From Symbiodinium natans (lineage: Eukaryota > Sar > Dinophyceae > Suessiales > Symbiodiniaceae), in assembly GCA_905221605.1 (NCBI GenBank), contig CAJNDS010002690.1:120001-184000 (forward strand): a stretch of DNA of 64,000 nt, given 5' to 3'. Below, one piece after another: positions 9,301 through 19,036 of this stretch (position 1 is its first letter; each line of letters starts with the position of its first letter). The position numbers were made by a program, and so were the translations under genes. The notes under the pieces were generated by a model. The model was given only the letters and a program-made list of their open reading frames with translations, searched no databases and was not told where the DNA came from.

Positions 9301-10075
9301 AGATATGTGGCTGACAGTTAAACAGGCCAACGCTTGAAATAAGGTAGAATTATATAAAGGCACCACAAGGAAAATCAATTAGTGATTATCCCGACCCCTG
9401 ATATTACCCTGCCCCACCTTCCTGGTGGTTCTCGGGTTTGGTTAGGGCTTCCAGAATGTTCCCCAAGTCTTTATTTTGAGCTTGCTACTGAAGTCCCCGT
9501 GCATCTGCTACGGCTTAGGGGCGTTGTGTAGGGACCTAGGAGTATCACTTGAGCCTAAGGCTCAAGGGAGGTTTAGGGTTTAGGGTTTAGGTTTAGGGTT
9601 TAGGGGTGTGTTCTCAAGGTCCTGTAAAGGGATGGACCAGTTGGGATGAGAGCACCTTAGAGGGAAACCTTACTAAACAGGGCCTACCTTATGGCCATTT
9701 TGGGGTTTAGGGTTCAGGGGTTTAGGGTTTAGGGTTTGGGGAACGGGTGTGTTAAACAACTACCATGTGTTCGTGCGGATCATCAAGCTCCCCTTACGGT
9801 TTCGGACTTACAGCTGGAGTATGAAGACTGTTAGTGGGGAGTGTTTATTTCACAGGATCCAAACCCCCCCCCCCCCCCCCCCCGCAAACCCGCCCTTGCT
9901 CAAAAATAAGGCCTAAATAACCTGAATAAGGCTTATTGTTTGAAGCAAAGCGCCGTATGTTCTGGCTATTTCCTGGTTGTTTTCCGGTTATGAGAAGTTT
10001 AGGGTACGTGTTGACTGCAGGGCAACCCAACCCGCCCAGAAACCCACGTAACCTCTGTCGGGTTTATTTCGACCT
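9301..10075. other. unique DNA with short telomere-like blocks
   Basis: Short TTTAGGG blocks lie near 9568-9605 and 9704-9738, and a poly-C run at 9865-9883. No gene is recognised. Confidence 0.6.
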
Positions 10076-10077
10076 CT

Positions 10078-10210
10078 TTGGGGCCTCTTTGGGTCTTATT
10101 TCGGTCTTATTTCGGCCTTATTTCGGCCTTATTTCTGCTTATTTCGGCCTTATTTCGGCCTTATCTCTGCTTATTTCGGCCTTACTTCGGCCGTGTTTCG
10201 GCTTTGTTTG
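10078..10210. repeat. TTATTTCGGCC tandem array
   Basis: About ten units of 12 bases (CTTATTTCGGCC and variants). Confidence 0.95.
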
Positions 10211-10479
10211 GGCCCAACCCACGCCCAGAACCCCACCATGTGCCTCTGTCGCTCAGAAACTTTATCCTTATCTTCCGAAACAACATCCCGAAGAATAAGC
10301 GTTATTGAGCCCTCTGTTCGTGTTATTTCTTCAAGCCCCTGCCCTGCGAAAACAAGCACTAATCAGGCTTATTAAGGCTCATTAAGGCTTATTAGTGCTT
10401 ATTATTTTTTGTTACTCTTTATTTTGTCCTTGTTTTCTGGCTGGGGGTTTTCTTGGTTTTTGTGATTATTTGTGACCGA

Positions 10480-11515
10480 TGAATAGAACCCTACTTCATA
10501 TCACATCAGGTCATGCCCTCCTCAGCCGACCCCCACTCTTGGCCGGTCGATCTCGCGGACCATGGCGCTTCACACCCCGGCGCACGTTCGCGCTCGACAT
10601 TGGTGGTGGGGGACTTCAATGCTCAACTGCTGGGCCACAGGGACATGGTGCAGGAGGACAGCTGAGCGGGATGACCAGGACACCGCCAACCACGAGTTCT
10701 TGGCAGAGCTTTGCGCTGCCCACGACCTCTGCGTTCCCCAAACCTGGATGCAGAAGCCAGACCAGCACCGATACACTCACAGGCGCCCTAACAGTGCAGC
10801 TCATTTGACCATGCCCTGATCCGCTTGGAAAAACCTGGTCACATATGTTCACACCCTGCCTAACGCGGCTCTGAACAGCAGCCGCTTTCTGGTCAGAGTG
10901 GACTTGTGCGTCCACACTTGACAGCGGGAGCGCCAACCCAGTCCACCACCCCGCTCACGCACATCCACCACGGAAAAAAGAAGAGGGTGCACAAAGCTCT
11001 CATCCCCCCACTCCTTGACCCACCCCCTCACCCAGAGCACACACCTGCACACCCCGATGCCGACACACGGCCCCCGACTGACCAGCAAATACCAGCAACG
11101 CATCGATGCGCAGTGGTCCAGACTTCGGCTTTCCCAGAGCAGGAAGCCCGTCCTGCGCATCCCTGGATCTCATCGGCCACATGGAACCTAATTGAACAAT
11201 GTACGAGCGTGCAGCTGCCTTGCACAAGCATATCCGCTCACAGGCCAAAAAGGACAAGTAGCAGTGGTTGAAGGCCCGACTCGCGGAGAGCCAACAAGCC
11301 ATGGACGCCAGGGATAAGGGGAGATGGATGCAGCGAATCCCAGCGGACTACCACGCACGGTGACGCTCACAGGGCCGGACGGCAAACCCACAGGCTTCAG
11401 CCAACAAGCCAACGTTTTGCACGCCCTGGCCACGCAGCAATTGGCCCCTCCTGCACAGCTGTACACAGGCCCCAGTAGTAAGCGCACGCTCATTCTCTTC
11501 GTAAGTAGTGAGTGA
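10480..11515 (+). pseudogene. degenerate LINE-type retrotransposon fragment (endonuclease domain and linker)
   Basis: The sequence encodes VVGDFNAQLLGHRDM at 10603-10647, matching the Gly-Asp-Phe-Asn-Ala motif of the endonuclease/exonuclease/phosphatase fold of non-LTR retrotransposons. After a frame change it reads TANHEFLAELCAAHDLCVPQ and HRYTHRRP, the usual following segment of that domain. A further piece near 11330-11430 (PRTVTLTGPDGKPTGFSQQA) resembles the linker before the reverse transcriptase. Several frameshifts and stops separate the pieces and no reverse transcriptase is present, so it is a dead 5' fragment. Family knowledge supports the domain call; the linker assignment is inference. 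Confidence 0.65.
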
Positions 11516-11776
11516 GTTGTGTTATCTTTTCATTCGTGCGGCCTTTTATTGTTTTCTTATCTTTTCATACGGCTGATATGAAAAAATAAAGGAGAAGAGG
11601 ACACCAAAAGCATGAGAGACATATGGACTAGACAAAAGATATTAGAAAATGTACAAATGAATTGTATTCGTGCACTCATTCATAAGTTCATTCGTTTGCA
11701 GTCCATTCATCGGGAGGGACCGTGTGATCGGAAGTGGTTGTTGGCGCGCGTGCGCGGCATTGCTAACATTGTACTC

Positions 11777-11896
11777 CTAAACCCTAAACCCTAAACCCTA
11801 AACCCTAAACCCTAAACCCTAAACCCTAAACCCTAAACCCTAAACCCTAAACCCTAAACCCTAAACCCTAAACCCTAAACCCTACACCCTAAACCG
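11777..11896 (-). repeat. (CCCTAAA)n array
   Basis: Seventeen nearly perfect units. Confidence 0.97.
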
Positions 11897-12055
11897 TGTC
11901 TGTTGTTTTGCCCCGCTGTCAGAAGTAGGAAGGGGCCTTTCAGGCCTCGTCTGACAGCCATCGAGGTCCCCTTTTCAACCCTCAAAGCCCTAACAACCCG
12001 CAAACCCTGGAACCCTTCAACCTCTTAAGCCCTAAACCCCGAAACCCATCCGGAG

Positions 12056-12088
12056 GACGAAGCCATTGCAAAGCTCAAAATGGAGTAG
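12056..12088 (+). CDS. candidate exon ending in TAG (DEAIAKLKME)
   Basis: After CCGGAG ten helical codons meet TAG, followed about ten bases later by GTTTAGGG. It could be a last exon or may end at a non-canonical donor. Confidence 0.35.
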   Translation, partial: DEAIAKLKME

Positions 12089-12489
12089 CCCGGCGGCGGT
12101 TTAGGGTTCAGGAACCAACCTCCAAACCCCAAACCCTCAACAGGAACACCTTACAGTGCTTGAGACGAAGTCCTTTATTTAAGGAGTGGTCTGGGTTTCG
12201 TATCTAAGAGTTCAGGGCCGTCTCACTGCCTCGACCCTCGTCAGACTTCATGATTGCTGATGTAAGGCTTAGGCTTAGGAGTTCCACTTTGAGGGCGCAA
12301 GTAATCAGAACACGACAACGGTGGAGTTTACATGTTTGGGTGGGGCCGTTCCCTCAACAGTCCCAAACTCTTGCGGCCTAGGCGAAACCTCCCAACACAG
12401 CAGCCTGAGCATCTCAGGGTTTAGACCCCCAGATCCTAAAACTTAGCCAACACTTAGGGTTTAGGGTTTTGGGTTTAGGGTTTAGGGTT

Positions 12490-12960
12490 CCTAAAGCCCT
12501 AAGCCCTTCAAGCCCTTCAAGCAATTTACAGTAGGCCCTTAAAACCCTTAAGGCCCTTCAAGCCCTTGAGGCCCTTGCAAGCCCTTAATGCCCTTAAAGC
12601 CCTACAGCCCTTAAAGCGCTTCTGACGCCCCTAAAACCCTAAAACCCTTGAAGCCCATAACAGCCCTTAAAGCCCTTAAAGCCCTTGAAGCCCTTGAAGC
12701 CCTTAAAGCCCTTAAAGCCCTTAAAGCCCTTAAAGCCCTTGAAGCCCTTGAAGCCCTTAAAGCCCTTAAAGCCCTTAAAGCCCTTGAAGCCCTTAAAGCC
12801 CATAACAGCCCTTAACAGCCCTTAAAGCCCTTAAAGCCCATAACAGCCCTTAAAGCCCTTAAAGCCCTTAAAGCCCATAACAGCCCTTAAAGCCCCCAAC
12901 AGCCCTTAAAGCTCTTCAAGCCCATAACAGCCCTTGAAGCTCTTCTTGAAACCCTTTTCA
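12490..12960. repeat. CCCTTAAAG tandem array
   Basis: About 45 units of 9-10 bases (AGCCCTTAA, AGCCCTTGA, AGCCCATAAC). It may derive from CCCTAAA units by insertion of two bases. Confidence 0.95.
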
Positions 12961-13001
12961 ACCCTGAAGTCCCAGGACCCTCGTACGCGCTACTAAAGCA
13001 C

Positions 13002-13272
13002 CCGAAACCCTAAACCCTAAACCCTAAACCCTAAACCCTAAACCCTAAACCCTAAACCCTAAACCCTAAACCCTAAACCCTAAACCCTAAACCCTAAACC
13101 CTAAACCCTAAACCCTAAACCCTAAACCCTAACCACTAAACCCTAAACACTAAACCCTAAACCCTAAACCCTAAACCCTAAACCCTAAACCCTAAACCCT
13201 AAACCCTAAACCCTAAACCCTAAACCCTAAACCCTAAACCCTAAACCCTAAACCCTAAACCCTAAACCCTAC
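13002..13272 (-). repeat. long (CCCTAAA)n array
   Basis: About 38 units with rare CCACTAAA changes end in CCCTACAG, which acts as the acceptor of the next candidate exon. Confidence 0.97.
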
Positions 13273-13274
13273 AG

Positions 13275-13341
13275 GATGCGCACGCTGGCCGACAAGATGA
13301 TGGACCTGCAGGCAGAGCGGTTTGAGAAGGCCTGCCCGCGG
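13275..13341 (+). CDS. candidate micro-exon (MRTLADKMMDLQAERFEKAC)
   Basis: One base plus 22 codons lie between CCCTACAG|G, made from the C-rich array, and CGG|GTGTGG, after which G-rich degenerate repeats begin. The helical frame is rich in Met, Lys and Glu. This is one of the clearest examples of an exon sandwiched between C-rich and G-rich arrays. Confidence 0.55.
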
Positions 13342-13349
13342 GTGTGGGT

Positions 13350-13620
13350 TGAGGGTTTAGGGCTCAGGGTTTAGGGGTGTAGGGTGTAGGGGTGTAGGGG
13401 TGCAGGGGTTAAGGGGTTAGGTTTTACAGGGGCGTAGGGGTTTAGGGGTTTGGGGGTTTAAGAGTTTTTAGGGTTCGGGGAAAGTGCGCGAAGTTGTTTT
13501 TGGGCTGTACGGAGTCTAGGGCTCAGGCTCTTCAGCTGTTGTCGGTTTAGGGTCTAGGGTTTAGGGTTAGGGTTTAGGGTTTAGGGTTCAGGGTTCAGGA
13601 TTTAGGGTCTCATCCATCTC
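13350..13620 (+). repeat. degenerate G-rich telomere-like repeats
   Basis: Diverged TTTAGGG and TGTAGGGG units form a patchy block. Confidence 0.85.
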
Positions 13621-13730
13621 AAACAAGTTTGAGTTTGGGGGGGGGGAGGGATGTTGGGTGCTGGCCCGGAGCTGCCAAAATGTGAGGGCTTCAGGATTTT
13701 GCTTCAAGCGGGTGTGTGGCTTTAGCTTTG

Positions 13731-13853
13731 CTAGGATGCCCAGTAGTTTCCTTATTCCTTGTTTGAAGGTTTAGATTCCTTGTCCTTTTAATTAAGCAGA
13801 AAAAGGCACCCTTTCTAATCTCCTAGGTTTACTGGGCAACCCAGACACAGAGC
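13731..13853. mobile_element. TIR element, family B
   Basis: Ends are CTAGGATGCCCAGTAG and TTACTGGGCAACC. The interior contains TTAAGCAGAAAAAGGCACCC, shared with 40149-40263. It is about 120 bp with no coding capacity. Confidence 0.8.
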
Positions 13854-13906
13854 TTTCTGAAGAAGAGGTAGGCCCACATTGGGGGATGGAGGGGGCTTCC
13901 TGCCCC

Positions 13907-13941
<35 letters not shown>

Positions 13942-14176
13942 ACCCTAACCCCTAAACTCCTCAGACTCGCAGGGATGTAGGGGTTCAGGGCTTGTTGGCT
14001 TGGAGCTCAGGGCGTGGGGTTTAGGCTTTGGGACTCAGGGTGCGGGGCCATCTCTGGCTTAACACCGAAGCCCACTAAACCCCCGGCACCCTAAACCAAA
14101 AACCCTCGACCCTAAACCAAAAACCCTAAACCCAAGATACCCTGAACCTCAAAGCGCAACAAGTGCTCCTAAGCAG

Positions 14177-14234
14177 CCGCGCTCGGAAGGATACAAACAA
14201 GAATGAGCAGGAAATTGTCGTCCAAAAGCTGCTG
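14177..14234 (+). CDS. candidate micro-exon (RARKDTNKNEQEIVVQKLL)
   Basis: One base plus 19 codons lie between CCTAAGCAG and GTCTGT. The frame is strongly coiled-coil-like. Confidence 0.45.
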
Positions 14235-14389
14235 GTCTGTGGTTTCAGGGTTTTTAGGGTCGAAAGAAGTCCCCGGGTTGGAGGGTTCCAGGCAAACCCT
14301 GAACCCGAAACCCTAAACCCTAAACCCTAAACCCTAAACCCTAAACCCCAAACCCCAAACCCTGCCCCAAGCTTGAACCTGTGGGGGTT

Positions 14390-14394
14390 TAGGG
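14390..14394. repeat. 5-bp target-site duplication (left)
   Basis: TAGGG directly precedes the left LTR and is repeated at 23117-23121. The target is a telomere-like repeat. Confidence 0.75.
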
Positions 14395-14611
14395 TACGGG
14401 GGGCAACCGAAGGAGGACAGGGAACAAAACAGTCAACCCCAACAGAAGCCCTTGATCCCCTGGACCAACCAACAACAAACCAACCCAAAACACCAAGCAC
14501 CCTTCTTTCACTAGGCGCATGGCCCGATCTTGAGCCAAAATAGTACCGGGTACATTGACCCTTAATCCTTCTACACCAACTCTTTTCTTTAATACAAACT
14601 GCAGCTCCGCA
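14395..14611 (-). repeat. 3' long terminal repeat
   Basis: 217 bp, nearly identical to 22895-23116 except for a 5-base indel near 14567. It carries the spliced-leader-like motif at 14529-14549. On the sense strand it starts TGCGGAGCTGCAG directly after a polypurine run. Confidence 0.9.
14529..14549 (-). promoter_or_regulatory. spliced-leader-like motif in 3' LTR
   Basis: The minus strand ends in ATTTTGGCTCAAG, identical to the last 13 bases of the dinoflagellate spliced leader. The preceding CCGGTACT resembles, with changes, the leader's 5' part. About 17 of 21 positions agree. Confidence 0.6.
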
Positions 14612-14620
14612 CTCCCCCTG
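14612..14620 (-). promoter_or_regulatory. polypurine tract
   Basis: CAGGGGGAG on the minus strand abuts the TG of the 3' LTR, exactly where plus-strand priming is expected. Confidence 0.75.
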
Positions 14621-14639
14621 TCCTAGGATTTCCTAGGAC
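14620..14639. other. 20-bp palindrome next to polypurine tract
   Basis: GTCCTAGGAAATCCTAGGAC (minus strand) can form an 8-bp stem just upstream of the polypurine tract. Its function is unknown. Confidence 0.6.
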
Positions 14640-14986
14640 ACAAACTGGAGGTGCAGAGTTTTGGCCAAAAACTGCCATTAAGGCAGCAGCCAGCTGCTTG
14701 GAATGCAAGTTGTGGTTTTACGTCATCCAGGACGAATTTATAGCACATTGGCTAAACACCCTTCACCATAGAGAATCTTTTTACCACCATGATTCTCTTG
14801 TCATTGAAGACTCTCAGCCTTCTTCACCACGAACCGTGGTCTTCGCTACGCAAAAAGCTGTACACTCTCTACTATCAGGGATTTCCATACCCTTAATAGT
14901 AACCACCATACTTCCAGCACATTGGCCGTTCCAGCGCACTTGTCTCCAGAAAGAGAAAAACCCATTCCCTCATCAATACCATCCAG
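14640..14986 (-). other. 3' untranslated region of the LTR element
   Basis: About 350 bases lie between the stop codon and the palindrome. A 122-codon plus-strand frame crosses it but has no domain and lies antisense to the element. Confidence 0.6.
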
Positions 14987-15379
14987 TCATCCCTTCTTTT
15001 TCTTCCGATGGGCATCGATGCTCAGGTGAAGTCGCAGCAAAACATGTTCCAGGTCCGACACTGTAAGAACAGGATCTTGTATACCCCTCTGAATTGAGGA
15101 TATCAACCCCGCTCTCTTCGCGTCCTCAATTGCTTGGCAGGATTGTCCCAGTTCTGCATTAACAGTGGTAGATGACTGCGCATCCACTTCAGAAGGACGG
15201 TCCTTCTCACCAGGACCTTCCACCACGACCACCTCTTCCTTCTTGGGGCTTTGACTTTTCTCTTTCTTTTTCATCTTTCCCGAGACGCTTGCCTTGGTGC
15301 GCATTCTCGAAGAGGCCTTTTCCCCTCCTGATACCACCGCATTGGATGATGATCCACCCTTCTCCATGTTAACCGGCAT
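14987..15379 (-). CDS. element polyprotein, C-terminal segment (6 of 6)
   Basis: This 130-codon piece starts at an ATG (MPVNMEKGG) but its frame is open upstream to about 15440 (KTAASEDPYTLLVPKPKK), overlapping the end of segment 5. It is therefore probably the C-terminal continuation after a single-base slip at the AAAA run at 15441-15444. It contains a lysine-rich stretch (KMKKKEKSQSPKKEE), a Val-rich acidic linker and a predicted helix (LTVSDLEHVLLRLHLSIDAH), and ends in HRKKKKG. The basic clusters suggest RNA binding or nuclear localisation (inference). No family is recognised. Confidence 0.6.
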   Translation of the reverse strand: MPVNMEKGGSSSNAVVSGGEKASSRMRTKASVSGKMKKKEKSQSPKKEEVVVVEGPGEKDRPSEVDAQSSTTVNAELGQSCQAIEDAKRAGLISSIQRGIQDPVLTVSDLEHVLLRLHLSIDAHRKKKKG

Positions 15380-17853
15380 CTTCTTCGGCTTTGGAACCAG
15401 AAGAGTGTATGGATCCTCACTTGCAGCAGTTTTCCTCTTCTTTTGGCCATCTTCACCTCTTCCTCAACGGCAACATCCGTCTCCGAAGTTCCAACCACCT
15501 CCTTTTTGGCAGGATTATCCTTACTGGACTCCCTTTCTAGGGACCTTTTTTTGTCCCTTTTTGGATCTCTCTCTTCTTTCATATTGGCTCGCTGGAACCA
15601 TATCCTCAACTCATCGATCCACTCTTCAACCTCCACCAGTGGAATCTCATATGACTTCACTATCTCGTGAAGTTCCAATGAAGACAGCATGCCAGTAGTC
15701 CACGTACACCATTCTGCGTCTCTTTGGTCAGCGTCTCCATTGAACTTTAACAGTTTAAACACCGGATCCGCTTCCGCGCGGGCCAAATCTGATTTGCCAT
15801 CCGACATGTAAGAAATTGCCTCCATCAGCAATTCTATCATCCGGGTATCGTCGTCGTACCCCATCAAATCCTCTTCATCTTCATCATACCGTTCAGGAGA
15901 AATTTCCTTTCCTCCACTTCTTGTACCAGTACTCCTCCGCGAACCATCCCTTGGGGGCGTCCTTGGAGACCTTGGCCTCTGTTCATCCAGCGGATCACCA
16001 TGCTCAAAGACACACCTGTCCCCATGACGGCACTTCCCAGACCGAGCAAACTGGATACACCTTACACCAGTTGCGTCGTGAGAGAACTTGCAGTCCTCTC
16101 CAGCGTAGCAGTGTCTTCCAGCCACATAGTATTTGCACCAATACGATTGCAGCACCACATCATCATTGGAATGAATAAACTTGCAGTCCTCTCCAAACTT
16201 GCAGCGATTGTTCCCTTTTGCGAACCAATAACAGATACCTTGTCTCCTCTTTGACAAACGTTCTGCTTCCAGACGATCCATGGAACAATCCCGCACTACA
16301 TGGACATTGCCATGATCTGGAGGACTACCTTTTTCACCCAAGGTGCTATCAATGTTTGATGCATCAAGAACAGCTGGAAAACCTGGTCTTGGTCCTATCA
16401 CCTTCATGATTGGTTTCCCACCAGCTCCTGAGCCATTCTGAGATGATCCAAAAACATTGAACGCTTTCAAGAAGGCCTTTCTAGTGCCGATCTTCCGCAC
16501 CTTTTTGATTGGATGTTTCATTGCTCCAACCTTGGATCCAGATAGATTTGAACGACACAACCTCCTATACCCAGCTCTATATCCCTTTTTCCAAAGAGCC
16601 ATAAGAATTCTAGAGGCAGTAACATTCTCCACCTCTACCCTCTCGGACTGTCCCTCACTTTCCGGAACAAACCCATTCAACCCATCCATATCTGAAGACC
16701 TTTCCATCTTTTTTGACATCACTTCGTCGAGATAATCTTCAGAGATCCAGGGTAAATTCCTCTTAGAGGAAAAATCGTCACCATTGTCCGGTCCTTCACC
16801 AGGATACCCCTTCGTGCTGTCAAAGATCCTACTCGTAGTGCGGTCCTGCATAGAGAAATCCCAGTTGGAAGCAACACGAGAATACACCGACCACAAGAAC
16901 ATTCTGGTGCCAGCCAATCTTGATGAACCACTGGATGTCTCCTCTTCTGGAGAAACTTCTGGCGCTTTGCCATCACTTCCAGTGTCACCAATTGTCTCGC
17001 TTCCTTCATCTTCGATGGGAATAGGGGATTCATTGATCCCTTGCTCAAATACCGCATCTTGCTGTTCGGGGATCTCCAGCACCATCCCTGAAGGATCCAC
17101 TTCCTCATCAGCGTCGTCGTCCATTCTTTTCCAGAGAACCTCCAATTGATCAGCACACGTCGCCGCCTGAAGGAACTCCATCATTTGGTCCCTCCCGCGC
17201 TGCCAGAGAAATTCTGAATTCACCACCAACCCTTGGCCTCCTAGGGTAAGGAACGGAGCAACCAGGTTGGCTACCCTCGCCATAAGTTCCACATGAACTT
17301 CCATGCCTGGACTGCGACTCCAATCGTAGGCTATTGCCTCCATAGCAGTTCCAAACTTTTCAGTATTTCTGAATTCCCTTTCCAGGCCAGGAGACAGCAA
17401 TGCACCCATCACCGAAAGAGGATAATTTCCCACCACTGGCAAGCACGGATCTTCATGGAACGAATGATGCAAATCTCCATAATGTCCTTGATCTCTCCTT
17501 TCAAAAAGGAGTCTCCCAGTGTTCAGCTGGGCATTCAGTTCATCCACTTGAACCATTTCAGCACATATCCTTTGCGCTGCAGTCGCTATTGCCGGCCAGA
17601 TGGCACGATCGGCCAAACCGCGACGCGTAACCCAATCAGTTGTTGCCGACTGAATCAGTGTACGTGGGTCATATGCCATGACCACCAATGTACCATCATC
17701 CATTCTCTGATCAACATCGTCTTCCAGTGCCAGGTTCAAATCCTGTTCGCTTGCACCTTCAGATGACATGCTAATAACCAAATTTCGATCCATTTTATTG
17801 GGCCCCTTCTGATAGTCCTTTTGCCCCACACACAGGCAACTTGCCGACAGCAA
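15271..17853 (-). CDS. element polyprotein segment 5: three CCCH zinc fingers
   Basis: The 860-codon frame opens with TTG, not ATG, so it is a continuation of segment 4. Residues 80-240 are an Ala/Leu-rich globular or helical region of unknown fold. Residues 245-310 are acidic. Three CCCH fingers follow: C541-C551-C557-H561 (C-x9-C-x5-C-x3-H), C573-C582-C588-H592 and C599-C608-C614-H618 (both x8-x5-x3). An Arg/Ser/Pro tract (625-650) and a charged C-terminus come after. CCCH fingers usually bind single-stranded RNA. In dinoflagellate copia-like elements I would expect such fingers to do the nucleocapsid job (inference). The last about 50 codons, after the slip at 15441, are probably out of frame. 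No catalytic polymerase or protease motif is visible. Confidence 0.75.
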   Translation of the reverse strand: MLSASCLCVGQKDYQKGPNKMDRNLVISMSSEGASEQDLNLALEDDVDQRMDDGTLVVMAYDPRTLIQSATTDWVTRRGLADRAIWPAIATAAQRICAEMVQVDELNAQLNTGRLLFERRDQGHYGDLHHSFHEDPCLPVVGNYPLSVMGALLSPGLEREFRNTEKFGTAMEAIAYDWSRSPGMEVHVELMARVANLVAPFLTLGGQGLVVNSEFLWQRGRDQMMEFLQAATCADQLEVLWKRMDDDADEEVDPSGMVLEIPEQQDAVFEQGINESPIPIEDEGSETIGDTGSDGKAPEVSPEEETSSGSSRLAGTRMFLWSVYSRVASNWDFSMQDRTTSRIFDSTKGYPGEGPDNGDDFSSKRNLPWISEDYLDEVMSKKMERSSDMDGLNGFVPESEGQSERVEVENVTASRILMALWKKGYRAGYRRLCRSNLSGSKVGAMKHPIKKVRKIGTRKAFLKAFNVFGSSQNGSGAGGKPIMKVIGPRPGFPAVLDASNIDSTLGEKGSPPDHGNVHVVRDCSMDRLEAERLSKRRQGICYWFAKGNNRCKFGEDCKFIHSNDDVVLQSYWCKYYVAGRHCYAGEDCKFSHDATGVRCIQFARSGKCRHGDRCVFEHGDPLDEQRPRSPRTPPRDGSRRSTGTRSGGKEISPERYDEDEEDLMGYDDDTRMIELLMEAISYMSDGKSDLARAEADPVFKLLKFNGDADQRDAEWCTWTTGMLSSLELHEIVKSYEIPLVEVEEWIDELRIWFQRANMKEERDPKRDKKRSLERESSKDNPAKKEVVGTSETDVAVEEEVKMAKRRGKLLQVRIHTLFWFQSRRRCRLTWRRVDHHPMRWYQEGKRPLRECAPRQASRER

Positions 17854-19036
17854 CCTTCCAATAAATCCGATTCAGAAGGCCTTTGGTAAGCAATTGCTGA
17901 TGGCCCTTCTTCACCGGAAGAACATCCAATATTTTCGTACCATCGCCACGGAGTTCATTGCTCCCACCTTCTCCTTCTTTTTGGTCAGTCTCCTCGCCAG
18001 GAATTTGTACTGCTCCTTCCAGCGCCGTCTCCTGTCCAGCCACATCTTGCCCAGGTAGAACTTGAGCGCTTTCAGATACATTCACCTGTCCAGCAACACC
18101 TTGCCCAGGTAAAACCTCATCTGTGGAGCCCACCGCCAGCGAACCAACTATAACTGAGCCATCCCTTGCTCTTTTTTTAGACTGCTCAGTTGGACGAGAA
18201 GGTTGTGGTAGCGAAAAAACTTGAGAAGTCACTTCTTGGCGGGTCTCCCCCCGCGACGCTTTGTCGCGCTCTTCGCCAAGGTGAACCGATTTTTTCTGCC
18301 CATCATTGGAGCTTGAAGAACCAGTAAGTGGAACATTGCCACGTGTCGCAGTTCTTTTTGAATCCCTTTCTCGCAAAAAGATTTCCCGCAGGTGTCGTGC
18401 GCTGTTGGTTTCTTCCTCGCTTGAATCACCTGAGGAATCAGCATAGGAGACCAGAACCCCTGTCTGATCATCATCATCCACCAAATCTGCCCACGCTCGG
18501 CTGAATGGGTACGACAAACCACCACGAGGCTTTACCGGTTCCAGCGGCTTCGGCTTTTCCACCACTTCCGCCGGCTGCACACGCCGTTGTGAGCGAGAGC
18601 GTGGCACCAGTCGCACCTGTTTTTTATCCAGCAAGGGCCTTCCCCTTCTAACAGGGTTCGATCTTGACCTACCCGCCTTTGTTGGCGGGTTCACCGGTGG
18701 CATTCCAACTCCCGCCAATCGCAACTTTTGCACGCACAGTGGGGACCTTTGCGCAAGCGTCCAAGAGTCACGGTACTTGCCTGTGTCGAAAATCTCTCGA
18801 TAAGACCCTCGTGGCATTTCCTTTGTACCAGGACCTTCAGCTTCACGCACTTGAGAGATAGTTCTCACCCCACCTCTTCCAGCTTCACGGCTTCCAGAAG
18901 ATTGCTGCACGCGTACCGATGCGTTGGTAGAAACAGCCATACCCGGCGACATTGGCCGGTAATGGACACCACCCACCAATTGCAGAATTTTGCAGGCTGT
19001 CACCTTGCTAACCCCTTTTTCCACCAAATCCTCCAC
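17795..19036 (-). CDS. element polyprotein segment 4: helical start, basic and disordered linker
   Basis: The 413-codon frame begins with GTG and overlaps segment 3 by 37 bases, with no plausible initiation site. A single T missing at 19038-19039 would join the two so that GVTNVQELQEY continues into FVEDLVEKGVSKVTACKILQ, a likely helical domain. The rest is low complexity: basic (PVRRGRPLLDKKQVRLVPRS), Ser/Asp-rich, then direct short repeats around VLPGQ(G/D)VAGQ at residues 315-345. It ends LLNRIYWK, which can be joined in frame to segment 5 by removing a 37-base GT...AG stretch (17854-17818). No known domain was recognised. Confidence 0.65.
   Translation of the reverse strand: MEDLVEKGVSKVTACKILQLVGGVHYRPMSPGMAVSTNASVRVQQSSGSREAGRGGVRTISQVREAEGPGTKEMPRGSYREIFDTGKYRDSWTLAQRSPLCVQKLRLAGVGMPPVNPPTKAGRSRSNPVRRGRPLLDKKQVRLVPRSRSQRRVQPAEVVEKPKPLEPVKPRGGLSYPFSRAWADLVDDDDQTGVLVSYADSSGDSSEEETNSARHLREIFLRERDSKRTATRGNVPLTGSSSSNDGQKKSVHLGEERDKASRGETRQEVTSQVFSLPQPSRPTEQSKKRARDGSVIVGSLAVGSTDEVLPGQGVAGQVNVSESAQVLPGQDVAGQETALEGAVQIPGEETDQKEGEGGSNELRGDGTKILDVLPVKKGHQQLLTKGLLNRIYWKVAVGKLPVCGAKGLSEGAQ
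17818..17854 (-). other. possible 37-base mini-intron or one-base frameshift
   Basis: The stretch begins GTTGCT and ends CAAAAG. Its removal joins NRIYWK to DYQKGPNKMDRN in frame. A single inserted G would also explain the frame change. Confidence 0.4.

Noticed and set aside
14698-15066. 122-codon plus-strand frame
   Set aside because: It lies antisense to the element's 3' end and shows no domain or start context.
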